Assembly (NCBI GenBank): GCA_028715865.1
Contig: JAQUQY010000047.1
Span: forward strand, 1-9,127
Direction of reading: 5' to 3'
DNA from: Syntrophales bacterium
Lineage (GTDB): Bacteria > Desulfobacterota > Syntrophia > Syntrophales > UBA2210
Length of the DNA stretch: 9,127 nucleotides
Part shown: one piece after another, positions 1 to 6,339 of the stretch
Layout of the letters: every line of letters starts with the position of its first letter
Position numbering within the stretch: position 1 is the first letter of the stretch
Notes under the pieces: model-generated
The model's database searches: none
What the model was told of the DNA's origin: nothing
The model's input: the letters and a program-made list of their open reading frames with translations, nothing else
Program-made: the position numbers and the translations under genes

Positions 1-515
1 TTAAAAGCCGGGTCTTTCCTGGAAGCCAGGGCGGCCCCCTGATGCACATAATAGCAGCCAAGGCAGTGTCATTCAAAGAAGCCCTGGAGCCGGAATTCAA
101 AGCCTACCAGGAGCAGATCATCAAAAACGCCAGGGCCATGGCCGAAGAGCTCATGTCCCGGGGTCTCCGCCTGGTGTCGGGGGGAACCGACAATCATCTC
201 ATGCTTGTTGATCTTACAGACAAAGGGCTTACAGGCAGCGAAGTCGAATTGGCGCTTGATCGCGCCGGCATTACAACCAATAAAAACGGAATTCCCTTCG
301 ATACCAGAAGCCCCCAGGTTACCAGCGGCATACGGCTGGGAACGCCGGCCGCCACCACCAGGGGCATGAAGGAAGAAGAAATGAGGGCCATCGCCCGCAT
401 GATCTCCTACATAGTTGATAACATTAATAATGATGACAGCATCGCTAAGGTAAAGAAGGAAGTGGCTGAACTCTGCGATGCTTTCCCGCTCTATAAAACC
501 AGGCTCGCCCTGTAA
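1..515 (+). CDS. glyA: Serine hydroxymethyltransferase, C-terminal part (5' end outside window)
   Basis: SHMT is a cytosolic PLP enzyme that interconverts serine + tetrahydrofolate and glycine + 5,10-methylene-THF, the main one-carbon entry. The reading frame is already open at the left edge (first full codon at position 3), and about 170 C-terminal residues are visible of a family length near 415. The first residues carry the SHMT signature VFPGSQGGPLMH. Further on are GGTDNHLMLVDL, the stretch NKNGIPFDTRSP, and SGIRLGTPAATTRGM, which holds the Arg that binds the substrate carboxylate. The PLP lysine lies upstream, outside the window. The ATG at position 42 is an internal Met of this frame, not the start. 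The gene ends with TAA and the next gene follows after about 87 bp. Identification is secure; whether it is co-transcribed with the next gene depends on the hairpin in between. Confidence 0.96.
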   Translation, partial: KSRVFPGSQGGPLMHIIAAKAVSFKEALEPEFKAYQEQIIKNARAMAEELMSRGLRLVSGGTDNHLMLVDLTDKGLTGSEVELALDRAGITTNKNGIPFDTRSPQVTSGIRLGTPAATTRGMKEEEMRAIARMISYIVDNINNDDSIAKVKKEVAELCDAFPLYKTRLAL

Positions 516-534
516 TAAAGGTCTGAAGGCGAAA

Positions 535-577
535 GGACGGGTTCTTCTCCACTATAGTGAGAAGACCCGCAAAGTCC
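535..577 (+). promoter_or_regulatory. Imperfect inverted repeat (hairpin) between glyA and the dCMP deaminase gene
   Basis: Arms CGGGTTCTTCTC (538-549) and GAGAAGACCCG (559-569, read through the centre) pair with one bulged T. The centre is a palindrome, CACTATAGTG (550-559), so the stem can continue with one bulged C down to a TATA loop. Outer GGA (535-537) and TCC (575-577) could add pairs. No run of T follows, so it is not a standard Rho-independent terminator. It could be a weak or Rho-assisted terminator, an mRNA processing or stability hairpin, or a dyad bound by a protein. It occupies most of the only spacer between glyA and the deaminase-nrdR pair. The base pairing is seen directly; the function is inferred. 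Confidence 0.5.
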
Positions 578-592
578 GATGGAAGCACCACT

Positions 593-597
593 AGAGG
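593..597 (+). promoter_or_regulatory. Ribosome binding site that decides the dCMP deaminase start
   Basis: AGAGG lies 5 nt before the ATG at 603. The longer in-frame ATG at 579 has no purine-rich site before it; its upstream bases belong to the hairpin. The 603 start also gives the usual MxRPSWxxYFM beginning of this enzyme family. Confidence 0.6.
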
Positions 598-602
598 CAA
601 CG

Positions 603-1043
603 ATGGATCGCCCAAGCTGGGATCAGTACTTCATGGGCATCGTGGAGCTAGTTTCCATGAGATCCACCTGCCTCAGGCGGCGAGTCGGAGCCATTCTTGT
701 CCGTGACAGGCGCATACTGGCGACGGGCTACAACGGCGCGCCCTCCGGCATTTCTCACTGCACCGAAAGAGGCTGCCTTCGTGACCAGATGAACATTCCC
801 TCGGGAGAACGTCACGAACTGTGTCGCGGGCTTCACGCCGAGCAAAACGCCATCATCCAGGCCGCTCTTCATGGCGTAGGGATCAGGGGAGCCGTTCTGT
901 ACTGTACAAACCATCCCTGTATCATATGCTCAAAAATGATAATCAATGCCGGAATCAAGTCAATCTTTTACCGGAACGGCTACCGTGACGATCTTTCCAG
1001 GGGTCTTCTCGATGAGGCAGGCATTGAGGTAATCCAGCGATGA
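603..1043 (+). CDS. Deoxycytidylate (dCMP) deaminase, ComEB-like
   Basis: This is a zinc-dependent enzyme of the cytidine/deoxycytidylate deaminase fold. It converts dCMP to dUMP, the substrate of thymidylate synthase. With the start at 603 it has 146 residues, close to the family norm. The beginning MDRPSWDQYFMGI is typical. The catalytic zinc site is plain: HAE (His78, with Glu80 as proton shuttle) and PCIIC (Cys106, Cys109). The substrate-side motif TGYNGAPSG (about residues 41-49) and the HC/C cluster after it (His52, Cys53, Cys58) are as in bacterial and phage dCMP deaminases. An ATG 24 bp upstream (579) is in frame but lacks a ribosome binding site. The stop overlaps the nrdR start by 4 bp (ATGA), so the two are probably translationally coupled, linking dNTP supply with its repressor. 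The family is often named comEB; a role in DNA uptake is not implied here. Confidence 0.92.
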   Translation: MDRPSWDQYFMGIVELVSMRSTCLRRRVGAILVRDRRILATGYNGAPSGISHCTERGCLRDQMNIPSGERHELCRGLHAEQNAIIQAALHGVGIRGAVLYCTNHPCIICSKMIINAGIKSIFYRNGYRDDLSRGLLDEAGIEVIQR

Positions 1044-1519
1044 AATGTCCCTTTTGCTCCCACAGCGAAAACAAGGTCATCGATTCCCGTCTCAGCAGGG
1101 AGGGCAACTCCATCAGGCGGCGCCGGGAGTGCCTGGCCTGTACACGACGTTTCACAACCTATGAATACGTTGAGGATGTCATCCCCGTAGTTATTAAAAA
1201 GGATGGGCGCCGGGAAGCTTTCGACCGCCTTAAAATACTAGGCGGATTGAAAAAGGCCTGCGAGAAGCGTCCCATAAGCATGGACGACATAGAGGCGGTG
1301 GTTGACAGAATAGAGAAGTTCCGCCAAGAAACCCAACTGAAAGAAATCCCCAGCACCGCAATCGGAGAAAAGGTCATGGAAGAGCTCCACAACCTCGACG
1401 GCGTCGCCTACGTTCGATTCGCTTCGGTGTACAGACAGTTCAAGGACCTCAACGACTTCATGGAAGAGCTCAAGGATGTCCTGAACACAAAGACAGGGAA
1501 AAAAGAGAGAAGGCCGTAG
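1040..1519 (+). CDS. nrdR: Transcriptional repressor NrdR
   Basis: NrdR represses ribonucleotide reductase genes by binding paired NrdR boxes when its ATP-cone domain holds dATP/ATP. The 159-residue product has the family length and both domains. The N-terminal zinc ribbon has CPFC (Cys3, Cys6) and CLAC (Cys31, Cys34), with the conserved stretches VIDSR and RRRRECLACTRRFTTYE between and after them. The ATP-cone runs from about residue 48 (VVIKKDGRREAFDRLKILGGL) to about 138, ending with GVAYVRFASVYRQFKD. The start codon overlaps the upstream deaminase stop by 4 bp. In many Proteobacteria nrdR is followed by ribD; here the next gene is ribE after a 41-bp gap. No ribonucleotide reductase gene is in the window, so its targets lie elsewhere. 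Confidence 0.97.
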   Translation: MKCPFCSHSENKVIDSRLSREGNSIRRRRECLACTRRFTTYEYVEDVIPVVIKKDGRREAFDRLKILGGLKKACEKRPISMDDIEAVVDRIEKFRQETQLKEIPSTAIGEKVMEELHNLDGVAYVRFASVYRQFKDLNDFMEELKDVLNTKTGKKERRP

Positions 1520-1560
1520 AATGCCCAGAGGAGATTTCCCGGAAAGGGAGAAAGGGTTTC

Positions 1561-2196
1561 ATGTTTACAGGCATTGTTGAAAGTCTTGGCTCTGTGCAGG
1601 CAATGACGTCCCGCGGGGCGGACGCGACAATGCGCATCGAGACAATCATGGACCTCAATGACATAAACCCTGGCGACAGCATATCCGTCAGCGGAGTCTG
1701 CCTTACTGTTACGCAGTTCAGGCCCGGAGTATTCACCGTCGATGTGTCCGCCGAAACGCTCTCTAAAACAACGCTTGGTTCCATTAAACCGGGAGACCGG
1801 GTCAACCTGGAAAAGGCCCTGAGGATGAGCTCCTTCCTGGGGGGACATCTGGTTCTGGGACATGTTGACTGCGTGGGTGTCATTCGGGAGAGGATTCCTC
1901 GATCCGGCTCAATAATATTCACCTTTGAAATCGACGGGCGGTTCGAGCGATACATTGTGGAAAAAGGTTCCGTTACTGTTGATGGAATCAGTTTGACCGT
2001 GAACGGATGTGAAAAAAACCGCTTTCATGTTAATATCATTCCCCACACGGCTGAAAAAACAACTCTCGGCTTCAAAAAGGCCGGCGACCGGGTTAACATA
2101 GAAACGGATATACTCGGAAAGTATGTCGAAAAACTTCTTCACCCCGACAGGGGAACAATCGACATGAATTTTCTGGCAAAGCATGGATTTTCATAA
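1561..2196 (+). CDS. ribE: Riboflavin synthase, alpha chain
   Basis: This enzyme catalyses the last step of riboflavin synthesis: dismutation of two 6,7-dimethyl-8-ribityllumazine molecules into riboflavin and the pyrimidine intermediate. The 211 residues show the typical internal duplication of two beta-barrel lumazine-binding domains. The first half (about 1-97) begins MFTGIVESLG and has SVSGVCLTV (42-50, with the conserved Cys48) and ETLSKTTLG (65-73). The second half repeats these as TVDGISLTV (139-147) and HTAEKTTLG (162-170). GGHLVLGHVD (94-103) joins the halves, and GDRVNIETDILGKYVE is the usual C-terminal motif. The start has a GGGAG/AAAGGG purine tract just upstream. The ribBA start follows 12 bp after the stop. 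The same enzyme is called ribC in some genomes. ribD is missing between nrdR and this gene. Confidence 0.96.
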   Translation: MFTGIVESLGSVQAMTSRGADATMRIETIMDLNDINPGDSISVSGVCLTVTQFRPGVFTVDVSAETLSKTTLGSIKPGDRVNLEKALRMSSFLGGHLVLGHVDCVGVIRERIPRSGSIIFTFEIDGRFERYIVEKGSVTVDGISLTVNGCEKNRFHVNIIPHTAEKTTLGFKKAGDRVNIETDILGKYVEKLLHPDRGTIDMNFLAKHGFS

Positions 2197-2208
2197 TGAG
2201 GCAAAACA

Positions 2209-3408
2209 ATGATAAGCAGCGTTAAAGAAGGTATAGAAGACATCAAGAAGGGCAAGATGATCATCCTTGTGGATGACGAGGATCGGGAAAACGAAGGTGA
2301 TCTCTGCATGGCGGCAGAATACATTACGCCGGAAGCTGTCAATTTCATGGCGAAATATGGACGGGGGCTTATCTGCCTCTCTCTTGAAGAAGAAATCGCG
2401 GACAGGCTCAACCTGACACCTATGGTAACAAACAACAAGTCCCGCTTTGAAACTGCCTTCACAGTGTCAATCGAGGCTCGACACGGCGTCACCACGGGCA
2501 TATCGGCTAAGGACCGTGCCACGACAATCCAGACGGCCATAGCCGACAATGCCGTGGCCGATGATCTGGTCCGTCCGGGCCACGTGTTTCCCATCCGGGC
2601 AAGGCGCGGCGGTGTCCTGGTCAGGACCGGGCAGACGGAAGGTTCCGTGGATCTGGCACGCCTGGCGAAGCTGAAACCAGCAGGCGTCATCTGCGAGATT
2701 ATGAAGGATGACGGAACAATGGCCCGCATGCCAGACCTGGAGATATTCGCCCGTGAACATGATCTCAAAATTGTCACCGTGGCGGACATCATCGATTTCA
2801 GAATGCAGCACGAGCGCCTCATTAAGAGGGTAGCGGAAGCGAACCTTCCCACCGCCTACGGCGGCGACTTCAGGATCATAGTATACGAAAATGACGTTGA
2901 TGATATGAAACATATAGCCCTGGTTAAGGGAGAGATCCATCCCGACGAAGCCATACTGGTCAGGGTTCACTCTGAATGCGTAACGGGCGATCTTTTCGGA
3001 TCGCTGCGTTGTGACTGCGGAGACCAGCTTCATCGCGCCATGGAAATCATTGACCGGGAAGGTGCTGGTGTAATCGTGTACATGCACCAGGAGGGAAGAG
3101 GAATCGGACTTGCCAACAAGATAAAAGCATACAGCCTTCAGGAACAGGGCATGGATACAGTGGAGGCCAACACCCATCTCGGATTCAAAGACGACCTTCG
3201 GGACTATGGCATAGGCGCCCAGATTCTGGTGGACCTGGGGGTTCGAAAGATGAGGATGATGACCAATAATCCCAAGAAAATTATAGGGCTTGAAGGATAT
3301 GGCATGGAGATGCTGGAGAGGGTTCCCATCGTGGTGGCGCCAAACGAAAACAACCTTAGATATCTTGAAGCCAAGAAAGCGAAGATGGGACACTTGCTGG
3401 AATCCTGA
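2209..3408 (+). CDS. ribBA: Bifunctional 3,4-dihydroxy-2-butanone-4-phosphate synthase / GTP cyclohydrolase II
   Basis: The N-terminal half (about 1-200) is the DHBP synthase that makes the four-carbon unit from ribulose 5-phosphate. The C-terminal half (about 205-399) is GTP cyclohydrolase II, which opens GTP to the pyrimidine precursor. The RibB half has DDEDRENEGD (22-31, with Arg26, Glu27 and Asp31 of the active site), RPGH (122-125) and ICEIM (Glu163). The RibA half has the zinc Cys triad Cys257, Cys268, Cys270 (SECVTGDLFGSLRCDCG), HQEGRGIGL (293-301), the catalytic Asp329/Arg331 in DDLRDYG, and MTNNPKK. One oddity: the usual RxGHTE motif reads RTGQTEGSVDL, so Gln142 stands where the E. 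coli RibB metal ligand His153 aligns. I recall GQTEG in other deltaproteobacterial RibBA proteins, so this may be a lineage trait. TGAGG lies 7 nt before the ATG. Both halves look intact in length. Confidence 0.96.
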   Translation: MISSVKEGIEDIKKGKMIILVDDEDRENEGDLCMAAEYITPEAVNFMAKYGRGLICLSLEEEIADRLNLTPMVTNNKSRFETAFTVSIEARHGVTTGISAKDRATTIQTAIADNAVADDLVRPGHVFPIRARRGGVLVRTGQTEGSVDLARLAKLKPAGVICEIMKDDGTMARMPDLEIFAREHDLKIVTVADIIDFRMQHERLIKRVAEANLPTAYGGDFRIIVYENDVDDMKHIALVKGEIHPDEAILVRVHSECVTGDLFGSLRCDCGDQLHRAMEIIDREGAGVIVYMHQEGRGIGLANKIKAYSLQEQGMDTVEANTHLGFKDDLRDYGIGAQILVDLGVRKMRMMTNNPKKIIGLEGYGMEMLERVPIVVAPNENNLRYLEAKKAKMGHLLES

Positions 3409-3460
3409 TGCGCGCGCAAACCGGTGTTCCAAGCCGAGCGTCATGAGAATCATCATAAGC

Positions 3461-3466
3461 GGAGGA
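3461..3466 (+). promoter_or_regulatory. Strong ribosome binding site for ribH
   Basis: GGAGGA stands 4 nt before a GTG (3471) and 10 nt before an in-frame ATG (3477). Spacing slightly favours GTG, but either start is possible and they differ by only two residues. Confidence 0.65.
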
Positions 3467-3470
3467 GAAC

Positions 3471-3941
3471 GTGATTATGGTTAATCTCAAAGAAGGAAAA
3501 ATAGAAGCGAAGGGCAAGAAATTCGGGATTGTGGCCAGCCGTTTCAACGACTTTATATGCGCCCGTCTCGTGGAAGGCGCCCTGGATGCCCTGAAGCGGT
3601 CCGGGGCCGGTGAAAAAGACATTTCCCTTGTTAAGGTGCCAGGCGCCTTTGAAATTCCTCTGGTGGCAAAAAAAATGGCAAAAAGCGGCGCCTTCGATGC
3701 CATCATCTGCCTCGGAGCGGTCATAAGGGGGGCTACCCCTCACTTCGAATACATAAGCGCTGAAGTTACAAAGGGAGTCGCGCAGGTATCGCTGGAAACG
3801 GAAATCCCCATAGCATTTGGCGTTTTGACCGCGGACACCCTGGAACAAGCTATTGAGCGGGCAGGAACAAAGGCCGGCAATAAAGGCTGGGATGCCGCCC
3901 TTTCGGCCATCGAAATGTCTAATCTCCTGAAGGCATTGTAA
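3471..3941 (+). CDS. ribH: 6,7-dimethyl-8-ribityllumazine synthase
   Basis: Lumazine synthase condenses 5-amino-6-ribitylamino-uracil with 3,4-dihydroxy-2-butanone 4-phosphate (the RibBA product) to give the substrate of RibE. It usually forms pentamers or 60-mer capsids. The 156 residues match the family length. Motifs seen are FGIVASRFNDFI (18-29, with the substrate-stacking Phe25-Asn26), KVPGAFEIPL (55-64), LGAVIRGATPHFEY (81-94, with catalytic His91), FGVLTADTLEQA (116-127) and AGTKAGNKGWDAA (131-143). The start is taken as GTG at 3471; ATG at 3477 is a close alternative. The 62-bp gap after ribBA is the longest inside the rib cluster and shows no terminator or riboswitch. nusB follows 14 bp after the stop, the common ribH-nusB pairing. 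Confidence 0.96.
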   Translation: MIMVNLKEGKIEAKGKKFGIVASRFNDFICARLVEGALDALKRSGAGEKDISLVKVPGAFEIPLVAKKMAKSGAFDAIICLGAVIRGATPHFEYISAEVTKGVAQVSLETEIPIAFGVLTADTLEQAIERAGTKAGNKGWDAALSAIEMSNLLKAL

Positions 3942-3955
3942 AAAGCGAGGCATGA

Positions 3956-4375
3956 ATGGGTCACCGGAGAAAGGCGCGGGAAATCGCCCTTCAGGTTCTC
4001 TACCAAATAGACATGACCGGCATGGATGTTAAGGAAGCCATAGAAGTTTATTGGGCCAACTTCGATGCTCCTGATATCGCACGTGAATTTGCATCGACAC
4101 TGATATCTGGAACCATGGAACACGTTGTCGAGATTGATGAACTGATCAAAGCGTGCTCCGATCACTGGTCCCTTGACCGGATGGCCAGGGTCGACAAGAA
4201 TATTCTGAGAATGGCTGTGTACGAGTTACTTTATCTGCATGAAATACCGCCCAAGGCCACACTCAATGAGGCCATAGATCTTGGAAAATATTACGGTTCT
4301 GAGAATTCGGGAGCCTTTGTAAATGGAATTCTCGATGCCTTTTACTCTCGCATGCAAAGGAACGATGAAGATTAG
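3956..4375 (+). CDS. nusB: Transcription antitermination protein NusB
   Basis: NusB binds boxA RNA with NusE (S10) and takes part in rRNA antitermination complexes. The 139-residue, mostly helical product has the family length. It opens with GHRRKAREIALQVLYQID, the RNA-binding Arg-rich helix region, and carries the C-terminal signatures RMARVDKNILRMAVYELLY (75-93) and NEAIDLGKYYG followed by FVNGILD (104-127). GCGAGG lies 5 nt before the ATG. Placement directly after ribH is widespread in bacteria. The end overlaps the next gene by 11 bp, suggesting coupled translation. There is nothing unusual in the protein itself. Confidence 0.96.
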   Translation: MGHRRKAREIALQVLYQIDMTGMDVKEAIEVYWANFDAPDIAREFASTLISGTMEHVVEIDELIKACSDHWSLDRMARVDKNILRMAVYELLYLHEIPPKATLNEAIDLGKYYGSENSGAFVNGILDAFYSRMQRNDED

Positions 4376-4928
4376 CGTGTCCGCAACATCCGTGCATGAT
4401 CTGCGGCAGGAGGGACTGGCGCTGGCCCTTTTTTCCGACGAAAAGCCGCCCAGGGGCTACGCGGGCATGGTGGACTGGAGGCTTAACGGCCTGATCTCAA
4501 AATCCATGGCCCAGGGTAGGGTGAGCGGATCCGTTGGTGAAGAGGTTCTACTCTATCCTGATCGGTCGGCGCTGTCACCATGGAAGATACTTCTTCTTGG
4601 CCTTGGAGAATTGGAAAAATTGAACAGGGAACGAATTCACCAGGCCGGACGAGCCATAATAAACACGATGAGGGGTATCGGCTGTCACGACTTCTCCGTT
4701 TCAATACCCGGAACCGGCCGGTGTGATCTTCCTGTTGCTTCCCTGGTGGAGGCACTTCTTTTAGGTATGGTGGACTCGCTTTCGGTTACGAATGAGCCGG
4801 AAGACCTGTGGCCATCAGTGCATTTTATTGAAATCCCACAATATCTTGAGGATGTGAAGCAGTCTCTTCGCGAAGCAGCTGCCCGATCGGATCAACGGGT
4901 AACCGTTGAAGATGCCCCTGATGAGTAA
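4365..4928 (+). CDS. Stand-alone M17 (cytosol aminopeptidase) N-terminal-like domain protein
   Basis: The product is 187 residues. Its segment WKILLLGLGELEKLNRERIH followed by QAGRAIINTM (about 73-102) matches the style of the N-terminal domain of leucyl aminopeptidases (PepA, family M17): a beta strand ending in a GLG turn, then a helix starting with (E/R)R and AGRA. The earlier DWRLNGLISK and GSVGEEVLLYP (37-65) also fit that domain. The catalytic C-terminal half, with the metal ligands and the NTDAEGR motif, is absent, and a stop is followed by trkA. No signal peptide or membrane segment is visible. AAAGGAA lies just before the ATG at 4365; an upstream in-frame ATG (4323) would sit deeper inside nusB and lacks support. 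It is likely a cytosolic, non-peptidase protein; by analogy with PepA it could bind DNA or nucleotide, but that is speculation. The domain call is by eye and fairly, not fully, sure. Confidence 0.7.
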   Translation: MKISVSATSVHDLRQEGLALALFSDEKPPRGYAGMVDWRLNGLISKSMAQGRVSGSVGEEVLLYPDRSALSPWKILLLGLGELEKLNRERIHQAGRAIINTMRGIGCHDFSVSIPGTGRCDLPVASLVEALLLGMVDSLSVTNEPEDLWPSVHFIEIPQYLEDVKQSLREAAARSDQRVTVEDAPDE

Positions 4929-4974
4929 AGTGAACTTCATAAAACTCAATCTGCGATAAAAGGAGCGGAACCCC

Positions 4975-6339
4975 ATGAAGGCAATAGTTATCGGGGCTGG
5001 TGAAGTCGGCTACAGTATCGCGGACATTCTCTCCAGGGAAGGCAACGACATAATTCTTGTCGACAAGGACGAAACGCGGCTTAAGTCCATCTCTGAAAAC
5101 CTTGATGTTCAGACCATCCTTGGAAGCGGAAGCAGCCCCAGGATTCTCAAGAAGGCTAAAATCGACCAGGCTGAAATGATCGTCGCCGTAACAGACAGCG
5201 ACGAAACCAATATCGTTGCATGCCTTATCGCCTCAGCCAAATCAAAAGTTCCCATAAAGATAGCCCGGATAAGAACGCCTGACCTTGACCAGGAGACAGC
5301 ACTTTTCGGCAAAGATTATCTGAACATAAACCTTTGCATCAATCCCGAAAGGGAAGCCGTTAAAAAAGCGATCAGCCTCATGGAATACGCCGGCGCTTCC
5401 GAGGTCATGGATTTTGCTGACGGAAGAATAAAACTGATCGCATTTTCCATAGACCGGAGCTGCGCCATGGTTGGAAAAAACCTTGAGGAATTCAGCAGCC
5501 TTTACAGCGGAGAGGCCCTCATAGCCTCAATTGTTCGTAACAACGAGCTTGTCGTACCAACCGGAAGCACTGTGCTTTTGGCCAGGGATTACATATTTAC
5601 CTTTGTAGAAACATCACATGTTACAGATTTCCTGCGTTTTTTCGGAAAAGACACGGAACGGGCTGAACGTGTTTTTATAATGGGAGGAAGCAACACGGCC
5701 ATGCTCCTGGCAGAGGAACTGGAATTAAAGGGGATCTCTACCAAAATCATTGAAAAAAGGCAGGCTCAGTGCGAACTGTTGTCGGGCAGGCTGAACAAGA
5801 CGATCTGTCTTCAGGGAGACGGAACGAGCCAGGATCTTCTGAGGGAAGAAAACATACAGGGAGTCGATTACTTTGTTGCCGTTACCGGTGATGAAGAAGC
5901 CAATATACTGGGCGCCCTCCTGGCGAAACAGCTGGGAGCGAAAAGAGCTCTTTGTCTTATCAATAAAGTTGATTACACTCACCTTGTCCCAATGATCGGT
6001 ATCGACGGCGTTATGAACCCCCGGCGTGCAACTATTGGAAAGATCCTTCACTATATCAGGAAGGGTAAAATAATTTCCTCTATTCCCCTGGGCGATGAAA
6101 AGGCGGAAGCTGTGGAGTTCATAGCACTGGAGACTTCGGAAATAACTGGACGCCCCTTGAAAAAAATCAAGTTCCCCAAGGGAACCATAATAGGGTCCAT
6201 CCTTAGAAACGATCGGGTTATAATTCCCACAGGGAACACCGTCATTGTTCCAGGCGACCACGTCATTCTTGTCACGCTGCGGTCCGCGATTCCCCAGATC
6301 GAAAAAATATTGACCGTCAAGCTGGACTACTTTGGATGA
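4975..6339 (+). CDS. trkA: Trk system potassium uptake regulatory protein TrkA
   Basis: TrkA is the peripheral, NAD(H)/nucleotide-binding ring protein that gates the TrkH potassium channel on the cytoplasmic face. The 454 residues contain the full duplicated architecture: RCK-N (about 1-120), RCK-C (about 140-218), a second RCK-N (about 231-345) and a second RCK-C (about 365-450). The first Rossmann motif is VIGAGEVGYSIA (5-16) with acidic Asp30 at the end of strand 2. The second reads FIMGGSNTAMLLA (234-246) with Glu260, so its glycine pattern is degenerate. The two RCK-C units both have the PTGSTVL / PTGNTVI turn followed by D. AAAAGGAG is well placed before the ATG. The trkH start overlaps the stop by 4 bp. 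The gap to the upstream gene is 46 bp, without a clear terminator. Confidence 0.95.
   Translation: MKAIVIGAGEVGYSIADILSREGNDIILVDKDETRLKSISENLDVQTILGSGSSPRILKKAKIDQAEMIVAVTDSDETNIVACLIASAKSKVPIKIARIRTPDLDQETALFGKDYLNINLCINPEREAVKKAISLMEYAGASEVMDFADGRIKLIAFSIDRSCAMVGKNLEEFSSLYSGEALIASIVRNNELVVPTGSTVLLARDYIFTFVETSHVTDFLRFFGKDTERAERVFIMGGSNTAMLLAEELELKGISTKIIEKRQAQCELLSGRLNKTICLQGDGTSQDLLREENIQGVDYFVAVTGDEEANILGALLAKQLGAKRALCLINKVDYTHLVPMIGIDGVMNPRRATIGKILHYIRKGKIISSIPLGDEKAEAVEFIALETSEITGRPLKKIKFPKGTIIGSILRNDRVIIPTGNTVIVPGDHVILVTLRSAIPQIEKILTVKLDYFG

Noticed and set aside
516..602. Rho-independent terminator after glyA
   Set aside because: The hairpin is good but no T-run follows it, so a classical intrinsic terminator is not supported.
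1521..1580. 19-codon open frame right after nrdR that could be a ribD remnant or leader peptide
   Set aside because: It is too short, has no RibD-like motif (no HAE or PCxxxGRTPPC pattern), and runs out of frame into ribE; chance is the simpler explanation.
1408..1955. Two overlapping - strand open frames opposite nrdR/ribE
   Set aside because: Both are shadows of strongly identified + strand genes, with no plausible start signals or protein motifs.
2467..3456. Long open frame (329 codons) on the - strand across ribBA
   Set aside because: It lies wholly antisense to the well-supported ribBA and gap, has no recognisable motif, and its composition is that of a mirror frame of a codon-biased gene.
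3409..3470. Possible FMN riboswitch or promoter between ribBA and ribH, or ahead of ribE
   Set aside because: The gaps are 62 and 41 bp, too short for an FMN (RFN) element of about 120 nt or more, and none of its conserved blocks is seen.
5725..6261. 178-codon - strand open frame opposite trkA
   Set aside because: It is antisense to the second half of TrkA, whose domains are clear; there is no independent support.
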